Below, piece by piece: positions 32,765-43,210 of a stretch of DNA of 64,000 nt (the stretch's first letter is position 1; every line of letters begins with the position of its first letter). Source of the DNA: Schistosoma mansoni (lineage: Eukaryota; Platyhelminthes; Trematoda; Strigeidida; Schistosomatidae). Position numbers and translations under genes: made by a program. A model generated the notes under the pieces. It did not search any database, was not told the origin of the DNA, and worked only from the letters and a program-made list of their open reading frames with translations. The stretch lies in the NCBI RefSeq assembly GCF_000237925.1, contig NC_031502.1, forward strand, positions 21,636,909 to 21,700,908, given 5' to 3'.

Positions 32765-33135
32765 AAGCAAAGATGGATAATGGCTAACAGTGGAATCCAG
32801 GACGCGCGTTTCGTCCCATTTGGGACTCGTCAACTGGATGTACCTGCATATCACAGTTGATGTTCACTCTGCGAGGGACTCGAACCCAGTACTTTTCACT
32901 TCAAGCGCCATCACGTTATGCACTCGGCCACTGAGTCCTGATAGCCACTTGCTTGTGCAATGGGGTGAAGTGTAAATTCATTTAGTATTGTTTTGTTTGA
33001 ATCTTCCCATTGATGTGTTAGGACTGCAACTGGTCAGTCTCCAATTGGCATATTTGCACACTGTGTGTATTGCCTCGATATATCCGTCCTAGATTCCACT
33101 GCTAGCCACTATCCATCTTCGCTTACCATGCTTGT
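32765..33135. repeat. Family A hammerhead SINE, fold-back composite
   Basis: Minus hammerhead (32791-32847), head and tail, then at CGATATATCCG a switch to a plus-strand hammerhead 3' half (TCCTAGATTCCACTGC to CATCTTCGCTTA). Confidence 0.75.
32791..32847 (-). ncRNA. Hammerhead core, one invariant base changed
   Basis: The minus strand has ATCCAG, TTGACGAG, stem II TCCC/GGGA, CGAAAC, GCGCGTC, CTGGAT. Stem I is perfect and GUC present, but the box starts TTGA, not CTGA. Confidence 0.55.
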
Positions 33136-34002
33136 GAATTTAATGTACATTAATTTATGTCAGTCAACTGATGGTAACACGTAAAATACAAATATTTGGT
33201 TTTTCCATTTTCCATTAGTAATGATTATTTTACATAGGTATTTTTAAATACTGTACTGTTTACTACTTAAGTAGTAATAGTAGTAATAACGATAATAGAT
33301 AAAAATGGATAATAGTGATTACAGCTTCATTGCAAAATGAGTACCATATCTCATCCTCATTCTGTTTTCATAACGAACTGATATCAGCCCAACAACATTT
33401 CTCACTTAAGAACTATTGGACAGTGATTTTATTCCAGTACTTTCACGACTGATTATTCATCGGATGATGACCAATGTTGTGAAATGATCTCCTACATCAT
33501 GTCATTCCCAATGTGAATAGCTTAATGGTAACATCTCAGATGTTAACCTGGGTGACGCTGATTCAAATGTCACAAGAAACATCTAATAGTTTACATTCAA
33601 TACTAACAGGTTTCGCAATAAATATACTACCTTTAGGACAATCAATTATAATCCATCAGTCCACATTTCATTCACTTGTCAACTTCATTACAGCACACAT
33701 GAGAGAGGACTTCACCAGTTACAACCTCTCATGACAACAATAATAAACTAACTTAAACACATCGATTATTGGTGAGTATATAATTTTTGTCAAATTAGGT
33801 GATTTGTACATGTTGACCAATGTTTAAACTAACTTATAATACAATGGACTGACATAAGTTAAAGAATTATTGAAAATCAGTGACAACTGGTTGAGGACTT
33901 TTGTTATAGTTTACGATTCCTCTTGACGTTTGAATAAAAATCCCTTACCTCAATACTATAGAAAAGTTGGAATAAGTAGTGAAATACACATCAAGTAGGT
34001 TA

Positions 34003-34419
34003 TGTTATGCCTGAAGCGTTTCGAATTCACTAGTAGAGAATGGAATAAAGACTTGTGACCAGAGACCGATAAGCTAACTATTCTGACGCGTCCCAGACCC
34101 AGCTAACTAGAGTAAGAAGTCCAAGTTGGAAGTGGGGAAAATATATTCCGTAGCAGCCAGAAGCACAACAATCAAAAAGAGGAAAAATTAGGCGTATATA
34201 TATATACAACAATAAATTGTCCTTGGGCAGTATTACAAAATAGCACACTCAAAGATACGGCGGACCAATAGCGTTTAAGATATTTTACAAGTGGGAAATA
34301 CGACCTGAAGGTGAAAAAAGCACTTTTGGCGCGAAAACAAAGAAATTCAAATTTTCAAAATAAAATTACAAAATTAAGCCATTTACCGAGTAAGTTCTGG
34401 GGATTCGACATCCCCAACA
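34003..34419 (+). mobile_element. Solo LTR fossil, family 2
   Basis: 417 bp, TGTTATGCCTGAAGCG to CATCCCCAACA, with an exact 5-bp duplication GGTTA at 33998-34002 and 34420-34424. Same family as 4506-4921. No internal region is attached. Confidence 0.85.
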
Positions 34420-34982
34420 GGTTAGTATCTATAATGAATAAGAGTTATACACTTATGTCCAAAACCTCAAACATCAAAAATTTTGATCACTCAGTTCACC
34501 CCTACTGTCATTTTACAGTTTACCTATATGTTAGTTATACAATAGTATATCAATACTTATCAATCGAGAATAGCATTGAGAGATCTGATTGATCATTGAT
34601 TTATTTTTTTGTATAACAATTACAGAAGTACTAACAGGTAGGGATCTATTAGATCTTTTTTTATATTCCTGACAATCAGTGAATGATAATACTGTCTAAT
34701 TTGTCATTTGGACAGTTTCCTTCTATTTCTAATCCCTTTTTGATTAGTTTACAGTTGATCTAAAGATTAACATAGAGATTGAATGCCATGAATTTAAGAT
34801 CCTATAATGCTGAACTAGTTTTAGACATATACACTTTTATTAAGTGTTACATTAGAGGAATTGACTAGCTAATTATTTACAATACAGATTTATGGTACCA
34901 AAAAAACACTACTGAAAATGAATAAGCTATAAAGAGCCGTTTCGTCCTGGTTTTAGGGTTCATAGTAATTGGTATCCACAAC

Positions 34983-35665
34983 TTACTTACTTACTTACGC
35001 CTGTTACTCCCAATGGAGTATAGGCCGCCGACCAGCTTTCTCCAACCCACTCTGTCCTGAGCCTTCTTTTCTAGTTCTATTCATTTTTGTTCATTCTTCT
35101 CATGTCTGTCTCTATTTCTCGGCATAATGTGTTCTTTGGTCTTCCTCTTCTCCTTTGACCTTCAGGATTCCATGTGAGGGTTTGTCTTGTGACGCAATTA
35201 GGTGATTTCCTCAAGGTGTGCCCAATCCACTTCCAGCGCTTCTTCCTGATTTCTTCGTCCACTGGGATCTGGTTTGTTGTCTCCCACAGTAGAATGTTGC
35301 TGATAATGTCTGGCCAGTGGATAGGAAGTATCTTGCGTAGACAACTATTAATAAACACTTGTATCTTCTGGATGATGGCTTTAGTAGTTCTCCACGTCTC
35401 CGCCCCATACAGTAGAACTGTCTTGACATTTGTATTGAAAATTCTAATCTTGGTGTTGGTTGACAATTGTTTTGAGTTCCAGATGTTTTTCAGTTGTAGG
35501 TATGCTGCTCTTGCTTTGCCGATCCGCGCCCTCACGTGTGCATCCCATCCACCGTGTTCATCAATGATGCTGACCAGATATGTAAAGGTTTCCACATCTT
35601 CCAAAGCTTCTCCGTCAAGTGTAATTTGATTGGTGCATATTGTATAGGTATCCACAATCCCCAAA
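34983..35665 (-). mobile_element. 3' end of (TAAG)n-tailed RTE-like LINE
   Basis: A minus-strand copy. The open frame covering about 35077-35703 reads [37 protein letters not shown] and [18 protein letters not shown], with no stops over about 200 codons. The 3' end is ACTTACTTACTTACGCC on the plus strand. It lies head to head with the plus-strand copy at 35800. Confidence 0.75.
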
Positions 35666-35799
35666 GTAATTGAACTCAGAGTCTCTAGACTCATCAACGA
35701 CAACGTTGTTTTAAACTATGTAGCAGTCATTCTATAGTTTAGGTTTTCGATTAAACTTCGATATTGATAGATCACATTATTCCAAACACAGCTATCGGT

Positions 35800-37187
35800 T
35801 ATGAATTCTGTCTGAACTGGTGCCAACGAACTGGAAAGAAGGATACCTCGTCAAGATACCAAAGAAAGAAGATCTGAGCGATTGTGAGAATTACAGAGGC
35901 ATCTCTTTGTTGTCAGTAACAGGAAAAGTTTTCAACAGTGTTGCTGAACTGGATGAAAGATTCAGTAGACACCCAACTTCGAGATCAATAGGCTGGATTC
36001 CGTAGGGATCAATCGTGCGCAGACCGAATTGCGACACTACGGATCATCGTTGAACAATCAGTTGAGTGGAACTCGTCACTATACATCAACTTCATTGACT
36101 ATGAGAAGGCATTTGACAGTGTGGTCAGGAGAACATTATGGAAACTCCTTCCACACTACGATGTAACTAAAAAAATCGTCAACATCACACGGAATTCATA
36201 TGACGGACTACACTACAAAGTCGTGCATGGAGTACACTTGACAGACGCATTCCAAGTGAGTATCAGTGACAGACAAGGCTTCATACTCTCATCCTTTTTC
36301 TTTCTTCTGGCGAATGACTGGGTTATGAAGACCCCGACATCGGAGGGGAAGCACGGAATACAATGGACATGTCAGTATCAATTAGACTATTTGGACTTCG
36401 CAGACAACCTAGCCCTTTTATCCCATATACACGAACATATACAGACGAAGACAACTAATGTAGCAGCAGCCTCTGCATCAATAAGCCTCAACATACACAA
36501 AGGAAATAGCAGCATTCTCAAATACTACACGGAGAACGCCAAGCCAATCACACTTGATGTCGAAACTCTGGGAGATGTGGAAACATTTAAGTACCTGGGG
36601 AGCATCGTTGATAAACAAGGAGGATCGGATGCAGATGTAAAGACGAGGATTGGCAAAGCAAGGGCAGCATTTTTACAATTGAAGAACATATGGAACTCAA
36701 AACAACTCTCAACCAATTTCAAGGTCAGAATCTTTAATACGAACGTCAAGACAGTCCTACTGTACGGAGCTGAAATGTGGAGAACTACTACAGCCATCGT
36801 CAAGAAGGTACAAGTATTTATAAACAGTTGTCTACACAAAATACTCAACATCCATTGGCCAGATACTATCACCAACAGCGTTTTATGGGAGAAGACAAAC
36901 CAGCTTCCATCTGAAGAGGAAATTAGGAAAAGATGTTGGAAGTGGATAGGACATACATTAAGGAAATCACCAATGTGCATCACGAGGCAAGCCATAACTT
37001 GGAATGGTGGAGGGAAGCGGAAAAGAGGAAGGCCAAAGAACATACTACGCCGCGAAATAGAAGCAGATATGAAAAGAATGAATAACAACTGGAAAGAACT
37101 GGAAAGGAAGGCTCAGGACAGAGTTGGATGGAGAATACTGGTGTGCGGCCTATGCTCCTCTACGAGGGGTAACAGGCGTAAGTAAGT
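35800..37187 (+). mobile_element. RTE-like LINE, 5'-truncated, (TAAG)n tail
   Basis: The first part encodes ENYRGISLLSVTGKVFN and, after a frame break near 36000, [18 protein letters not shown] 354-codon open frame (36121-37185) then holds [11 protein letters not shown] in the YxDD position (Phe-Ala-Asp-Asn, so the second catalytic Asp is replaced), [22 protein letters not shown] and [15 protein letters not shown]. The element ends GGCGTAAGTAAGTAA. The enzyme would be catalytically dead despite the long frame. Confidence 0.8.
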
Positions 37188-37431
37188 AATTGGTTCGATT
37201 CATTCCTTGCCATCTCACTCAAGTATCAGGTCGATCTCATGTATACAAGGGATGCATATCGGTGTCACAACTATTTCACCTAGAATATATGTGTGTTAAG
37301 AATTTGATCAGAAATCAAATGGAAATTTTCAATTAGATAACTTTTCATTGTAATATATTAAAAAATGCAATTGAATACATTTTTGAAAACGAGAATTTTT
37401 TAATCCATTATTAAACAATAAATAGTCAACA

Positions 37432-37610
37432 TTTTGATGTAGGTTTGTTCTCTGAGCTGGATGGTTTGGTCATGGAGCTTTCATCATTCTTCTGAACGAC
37501 ATCATCAGCACAAAATTCGGGTAGAAGTGAAGTGTTTGAATTTCTCCACATGTGATTCTCCTATAGGAGATACAACCTGAGCTACAAATCTTCTCCATCA
37601 TCTCACAGTC
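37432..37610 (-). repeat. Penelope-like-style repeat with hammerhead-like core
   Basis: The minus strand reads GTGCTGATGATGTCGTTC, AGAA, GAATGA, TGAAAGC, so both conserved boxes and a six-pair stem II with wobble are kept. The outer part adds CCTGAGCTACAAATCTTC, which in the 1170 copy occurs inverted. Confidence 0.45.
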
Positions 37611-37969
37611 AACATTAATGTAGCAGAATGATTAGTTCATAGATTGACTAATTACAGGTTTAATGAAAACTATTCGTTAAATGAAACCAGAAAAACATTG
37701 TAATTAATGTTATATGATAATGACTACTTGTTAGAGAGAAAGTTGAACCTCCTTTCGCTGGTTTATTGTGGATTGCTCACAAGCATAAACGGTAAACAGT
37801 AACTTATATGTGTGATATATTGAGTAAAACACATTGAATTATTTCAGTTTACTATTATTATTGAATATAAATGAAATAATTATAGATTATATTAGTGTTT
37901 ATTATTGATTGCTGATAATAATTAGACTTTAACGCTTATGAGCACTTTAGTTGGACTTCTGTATTGTTA

Positions 37970-38115
37970 TAAGGGGTATAACGATTTCGATAGCTTGGAC
38001 ATGATTTACAAATGTTATCCCAAAGACTTACAAATCGTACATTATTTCTTATAGCTTAAACTAGTTATAGACTTAGTCAGTTTATGATATAGTATGGAAG
38101 AATCAAATAAATACT
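37970..38115 (+). mobile_element. Decayed (AAAT)n-type LINE coding fragment
   Basis: AGCTTGGACATGATTTACAA and CCAAAGACTTACAAATCGTA track the [20 protein letters not shown] coding stretch of the LINE at 26791-27995 with many changes. Confidence 0.4.
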
Positions 38116-38569
38116 GAATGGGACCGGCAACTGTCAGAGCATCACGACTCCTTGATTTATGTTCTAGAAATGGTGAAGTTCAGTCCATTGAGACGTTTAT
38201 AGACATGACTAAGATTAAAAGCTAATCGAGATCTTTCTATAGTACTTTTTACATTCCTAAAGAAGATAGTATGTAAACATTTCATTCCACTATTAACTAC
38301 TATCTTTGGAATTTCTAACCAAAAATATGATGTGGATATAAGTAGACCACACCACAATACCACGATGTATGTTTAAACATTAGCATGGTTATATTTTTAT
38401 AAGATTTCATTCTAATCACATTTCCAGTTCTAAATCTTTCTACTGTAAAACTATCACACTTTAACAGCAAATATTTGAAACTTAATGAGTATATAACATC
38501 ACAATCTTTCAATCTATCAGTTTTCTCTTTAGAGCTTAACGAAACTAAACACTAAAAACATCCACTTAG

Positions 38570-39110
38570 TACTGTTTCTTTGAATCTTCCCATTGATGTT
38601 TAGAATTGCAGCTGGTCAGTCTCTTATTGGCATATGAGCATACTGTGTGTATTGCATCGATATTGCCTTATTTCACAAGCACTGTAAGCAAAGATAGATA
38701 GTGGCTAGTAGTGGAATCCAGGACGCGCGTTTCGTTCTGTTTGGAACTCGTCAGCCGGATGTACCTGCATCTCAGAGTTGATGGTCACTCTGTGACTCGA
38801 ACCCATTACCTTTCACTTCAAAAGCCATTGCGTTGTCCACTCAGCTACTGAGTCCTAATAGCCACTTGCAGCCCTGAGCGTCAATGGGAAGATTCAAACA
38901 AAAAGTACTAAATGCATTTAAACGTCACCCCATTGCACAAGCAAGTGGCTATCAGGACTCAGTGACCGAGTGGACAGCGTGATGGCGTTTGAAGCGAATG
39001 GTACTGGGTTCGAGTCCCGGAGTGAACATTAACTCTGAGATACAGGTACATCCAGCTAACGAATCGCATGTCAAACTGCATTCCACTGCTAGCTACTATT
39101 CATCTTTAGT
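38570..39110. repeat. Family A inverted dimer
   Basis: A minus-strand unit (tail, hammerhead, head; 38570-38870) is followed head to head by a plus-strand unit (38870-39110) with B box GGGTTCGAGTCCC. The plus hammerhead has lost stem II by deletion and carries GTCAAACTGC at the cleavage site. Confidence 0.8.
38712..38769 (-). ncRNA. Hammerhead ribozyme, best family A core
   Basis: The minus strand has ATCCGG, CTGACGAG, stem II TTC/GAA, CGAAAC, GCGCGTC, CTGGAT. All invariant residues are intact and stem I pairs over six positions with one wobble. Among family A copies here it is the most likely to cleave. Confidence 0.7.
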
Positions 39111-39368
39111 AAAAAAAATCGTTTATATCAATGTCTTAGAATTATGAATATATTATCCAAATGAACACTCTATTACTTGTATGATAAATCTTATTCAACA
39201 AAAACTCTATATCACATATACAATACAACTAATCATAATAAGTAGTCTATTTCATCAAGATATCAAATTACCAACCATAACAATAACAAAATTTAAAGAA
39301 AAAAAAGAAGAAAAGAAATAAAATAAGACAAAACAAATCAATATAAGAAGGAAAAAAAAGAAGAAAAA

Positions 39369-40856
39369 TTAAATCCTTTTTGAATGAGATCGTTTTTGTG
39401 TCATTGGACTTATTAAACAATGTGTTTCACTATGAGATGTAAACGAATGATCATCATCGTCGCCGTCATCGTCGTCATCCTCATGACCTTCTTCCTCCTG
39501 TTTTTCTTTTTGTTCTTCTCGTTGTTCTCTTTTCTCTTCTTCATTATCATTCTTATTTATTATTATCATTTGTTGTTTATTCATTAATTTCATTAAATTA
39601 TTTAATAATTTCCATGAACATAATAAACAAATACATTTAATGATAACAATCATTCCTTGTACTAAAAAAAACCAACGATATTTAAATGTTTGTGCTATCA
39701 AAGCAGATAATATAGGTGATAATAACATACCAATACCCATACCACTTAATGATATAGGATATGCAATATAACCCGGTAATAATGTCATTTCTTCACTAAT
39801 TGGATATAAAAATGTTATAGATGGTCCTAAACAAAAACCACATAAATAAGATAAAATAGAACTAATTAAATGATGATATGTATAATATTCCCATAGAATC
39901 AATCCGAATGACATACCAATACTAGATAGAATAAGAATATATTTTAAACGATTTTTTAAGAAATTTTTAGTTAAACCAGTTAATATAGTACCAATAATAT
40001 AAGTAGTAGCTTCACCAGATGCAAATAAATTAGTTAATAAGATACTATTTGTTAATAAGGTTTCATGTTGATATACATAATCAGTTAAATTTAATAACAT
40101 ACCATATGTAACAATACTTGTTATAATTCTATCAATTGTCCATAATAAAAGTAATAATTTATGTTGCCATGATAATTGACATAAATTCCATGGATTCATA
40201 GATTGATGATGATGATCGCGATCATGATTAGGATCATGATTAGGATGATGGTGGTGATGATGATATGAATTCGATTTGGTGATATCTTTACGAAATATTA
40301 ATGAACTTATAAATAATATAATAAAATATATAATACCAAGTATAATAAATGCTAATCTCCAACCATATTGATCAATTAATAAAGCATAAAATTCAACAAA
40401 TAATATTGATGCAACTGAACCACCAGATACTAATGTTGTTGCTAAAATATGATAATGATGATTTTTATCAAAATATTCATTAACAATTAAACCAGATGTA
40501 CTTAATATAAATGATGAACCAATACCATGGAATATAGTATGAGTTAAAAATAACCAATGTGGATTTGGAACAAATGAACTTGTTATACATGCTAATAATA
40601 TAAATATAGAACCAATAAATTGTGTAAGACCATATTTTCTATTTATGAATAGAATAAATGATGTTGTTAAAGTGGTAGTTAAATAACCTAATGCTGCATA
40701 TGAATCACCAATCCAATTTAATTCAGTTAATGTTATATCATTAAATTCTGAATGTAATTTTGCTATAAATATACCAAATGCTCTACGTTTACCACCTAAA
40801 AAGATAACACATAATGCAGCACTTATTAATATTAACCATGGATAAATTTTATACAT
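39369..40856 (-). CDS. MFS transporter, monocarboxylate-transporter-like
   Basis: An intronless frame of 495 codons from the first ATG (MYKIYPWLILISAALC). About 12 hydrophobic segments are visible in two halves, as in the major facilitator superfamily. The first half carries RRAFGIFIAKLHSEF, then LTELNWIGDSYAALGYL, which resembles the conserved start of SLC16-type carriers (FGVFxxxLxxxF...TSWIxS). YGWRLAFIILG lies before TM6. The central cytoplasmic loop is His/Asn/Asp-rich (HHHHHH, then PNHDPNHDRDHHH). The C-terminal tail is charged and acidic (EEEGHEDDDDDGDDDD). It is probably a plasma-membrane carrier of small organic acids, but the substrate cannot be read from sequence. Codon use is strongly AT-biased like the SOCS-box gene. 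The absence of introns could mean a retrocopy origin or simply an intron-poor gene. Confidence 0.7.
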   Translation of the reverse strand: MYKIYPWLILISAALCVIFLGGKRRAFGIFIAKLHSEFNDITLTELNWIGDSYAALGYLTTTLTTSFILFINRKYGLTQFIGSIFILLACITSSFVPNPHWLFLTHTIFHGIGSSFILSTSGLIVNEYFDKNHHYHILATTLVSGGSVASILFVEFYALLIDQYGWRLAFIILGIIYFIILFISSLIFRKDITKSNSYHHHHHHPNHDPNHDRDHHHQSMNPWNLCQLSWQHKLLLLLWTIDRIITSIVTYGMLLNLTDYVYQHETLLTNSILLTNLFASGEATTYIIGTILTGLTKNFLKNRLKYILILSSIGMSFGLILWEYYTYHHLISSILSYLCGFCLGPSITFLYPISEEMTLLPGYIAYPISLSGMGIGMLLSPILSALIAQTFKYRWFFLVQGMIVIIKCICLLCSWKLLNNLMKLMNKQQMIIINKNDNEEEKREQREEQKEKQEEEGHEDDDDDGDDDDHSFTSHSETHCLISPMTQKRSHSKRI

Positions 40857-40862
40857 ATTCAA

Positions 40863-41160
40863 TATTCATGTATAATCCACTTTGAACATTGAAATAATTA
40901 ATATCATATGTTTAATTCAATGAATAGTATTTAAATAACCCTCCAAAAAAATACAAAAATAAAATAAAATTGAAGAAACACCAATCAGAAAATGAGTTGT
41001 TCACATGACCAATCAAATTTATGTTAAGTAATCAATAAAATACAAAAAAATATATATGAAAGGGATGTATGCATTTGATTGGTTGATTGATTGATGGATT
41101 ATTTATCTATTTATTTATTTAGTGCCTTCTTTATTTTTTTAAATACAATAACAATTCGAT
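40863..41160. other. Upstream region of the transporter gene
   Basis: AT-rich. Presumably holds the promoter and 5' UTR of the minus-strand transporter. No specific element can be supported. Confidence 0.3.
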
Positions 41161-41167
41161 AGGAATA

Positions 41168-41515
41168 TTGTTCTTAATATGGACACTAATAATATATTTG
41201 GCATTACTATGGTGTATTCTACTTATATCCATATAAGTAGTATATGGTGACGATCAGACATAGAATGTATTTTGGCAGAAGATCGATGAGGAACGAACAG
41301 GAATGAAGTGCGATCGGTACGAAAATGCATGAACAATGAAATTGGAGAAGATGGATTAATATTTACAGAAGGAACACTGAAGATTGAGATAATTGATTGT
41401 TAATTTGCAAATTTAGTGTTTACTGTATGGTTATCAGAACTTAGTGAGATAGTCTGTAATTTGTGCTTAAATACATTCGACTGTCCTCCGCTCGTGTTCT
41501 TGTTCACTACATTAT
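41168..41515. mobile_element. Possible solo LTR or LTR-like repeat
   Basis: Contains the near-palindrome CTACTTATATCCATATAAGTAG and ends CGCTCGTGTTCTTGTTCACT. The layout is LTR-like, but there is no second copy and no target duplication in the window. Confidence 0.3.
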
Positions 41516-41559
41516 AAAAATAACAAAAGAGATTATTTTGAATATTTATTGGCAAAAAC

Positions 41560-41690
41560 ATCGTCTGTAGTCCATCTGGTGGCTACTTACAGTCATAAGG
41601 CCGGATGAAGGAAGACAGTTGAGTATAGGGTTTAGCGACCCCATCCCGTAGAAAACTAAACCGCTAATAAAAAAACGCTACCGTACAATG
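41560..41690. repeat. Probable repeat fragment
   Basis: A moderately GC-rich island (GTAGTCCATCTGGTGGCTAC, then GGCCGGATGAAGG and TAGGGTTTAGCGACCCCATC) unlike its AT-rich surroundings. Probably a transposon piece; not matched elsewhere here. Confidence 0.25.
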
Positions 41691-42424
41691 ACCAAAATAA
41701 TTTTAGATATTTCCTACTATAGTGTTAAATAATAAATGACTTAAGTAACTAATCCCATCGATAGTCAACATTTTGTGTTATTCTTAAACATTTTGGTAAA
41801 CATAACTAGTTAAATACACCATCTTCGTAACGTACACTATACATGTGTAATGTACCAATAATCATTAGTGTATATTTGTAGTTCCAATTTATTTTGTTTT
41901 CCGTTTGAGTTTATCGTCATGTGATGTGTAGTATTTGAAAGTTACATTTCCAACCCTACTATCTGATGTTTATGAATCATCACATGGAATCTGATTTTAC
42001 AAGTAACACCACTGAAAACTATTTGTTTATTCATATTTGTATAAAAAAGGCATTTGAAGGAATCGTTTAAAATCTTCAACTTATCAAACTCACTTTTGAC
42101 TGCAGTGAAATCAAGTGTTTCGATAAGCTAGTGAGTGCTTTTTGTGTCGTGGTGCATCGTAAAATCTATCTATAGCAGCACCATGTACTTTCACTTTCTA
42201 ACGTCAAATATGACACTCAGCAAGAAGTGAACACTTCGATAAATGGAAATAATTTCTTAGTATGAAAACGGAAAGGACCGTTTGGTGGATATATTTTTCC
42301 CCTTCCATCTATCATGTTGTAAATTTGAGATAATTTTTACCTAATACAGTCTAGATAACCAAGTGTGGATCATCAACGATGATGATCTCTGTCCAATGAT
42401 TATTATGTAAATATATTGGTAAGA

Positions 42425-42721
42425 ATGAGTACAGAGAAGATAGTGAGACCACCACCACATGCACCAGTCTGTGGCATACGATTAACTGATGCGCGTTGTT
42501 TATCCTTGACCTTGAAGGGGATCGACGATCTGTTCCATATTCATTGGACCAACTGCCAGATGATTTGGCTAGGGCTCAATGACATTTCACTGGCCCTACA
42601 CAAGATTTTACCGCTCACTTTTATAAAAGCGAATCTACGACTCAAACGAAAGCACGATGAACCGTACATGATTTCAGACTTGCAAGTGGAACTGTGTAAC
42701 AGCAATCTATCATCCATGTAG
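42425..42721 (+). CDS. Hypothetical ORF
   Basis: 98 codons from ATG, beginning MSTEKIVRPPPHAPVCGIRL and including ALHKILPLTFIKANLRLKRK. Base composition is less AT-rich than its flanks. No domain, no splice signals checked with confidence, and no homologue recognised. It could be a short gene, an exon or chance. Confidence 0.25.
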   Translation: MSTEKIVRPPPHAPVCGIRLTDARCLSLTLKGIDDLFHIHWTNCQMIWLGLNDISLALHKILPLTFIKANLRLKRKHDEPYMISDLQVELCNSNLSSM

Positions 42722-43210
42722 GAAGCTATAATATGTGACGGTTATTTCTAAGATCCCAAAAAACTTAAGACTGTTGGAATTATAGGCTCAAAATTATAGT
42801 ATCACATCCAGTCTCCAATAACATCAAACGATACTATCTTGAGCTTCAGTCAACCCTTAGGTCGACTACCTTATTTGCAGCCACCAATCCTCTGAGACGT
42901 TCCTGAAGTGCAACTTGAGTTTGTTAACAATAGAAAGACTAACCACTAATGGTAAATACTTCGGCGCTGAGTTTAATTTCCACGTAGTCTTCACTTCTTT
43001 CGAAGGCAACTGGGCATTCTAACTTCCTAGCTCATTCTGGAACTATCAAAGGCCTACAGACTTCTACATTTGGAGAACAACAACACCGTTCTCTTTCAAA
43101 GGGATATGATTACCTTGAGAGAAATACATAGGGGTGCAACAAAGTGAATCAGGATTGAAGAACAAACTCTGTGAAGGAATGAATACGCTGTGGTTGTATT
43201 AACTTGTATT

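Noticed and set aside
33510-33580. tRNA-like stretch (ATAGCTTAATGGTAACATC, then GATTCAAATGTCAC)
   Set aside because: A and B box order is suggestive, but only one copy was seen and no acceptor stem pairs. Not supported as a tRNA gene or SINE.
34311-34592. 93-codon ORF overlapping the 34 kb solo LTR
   Set aside because: Starts inside the LTR and runs into flanking DNA; the same LTR at 4.5 kb does not preserve it.
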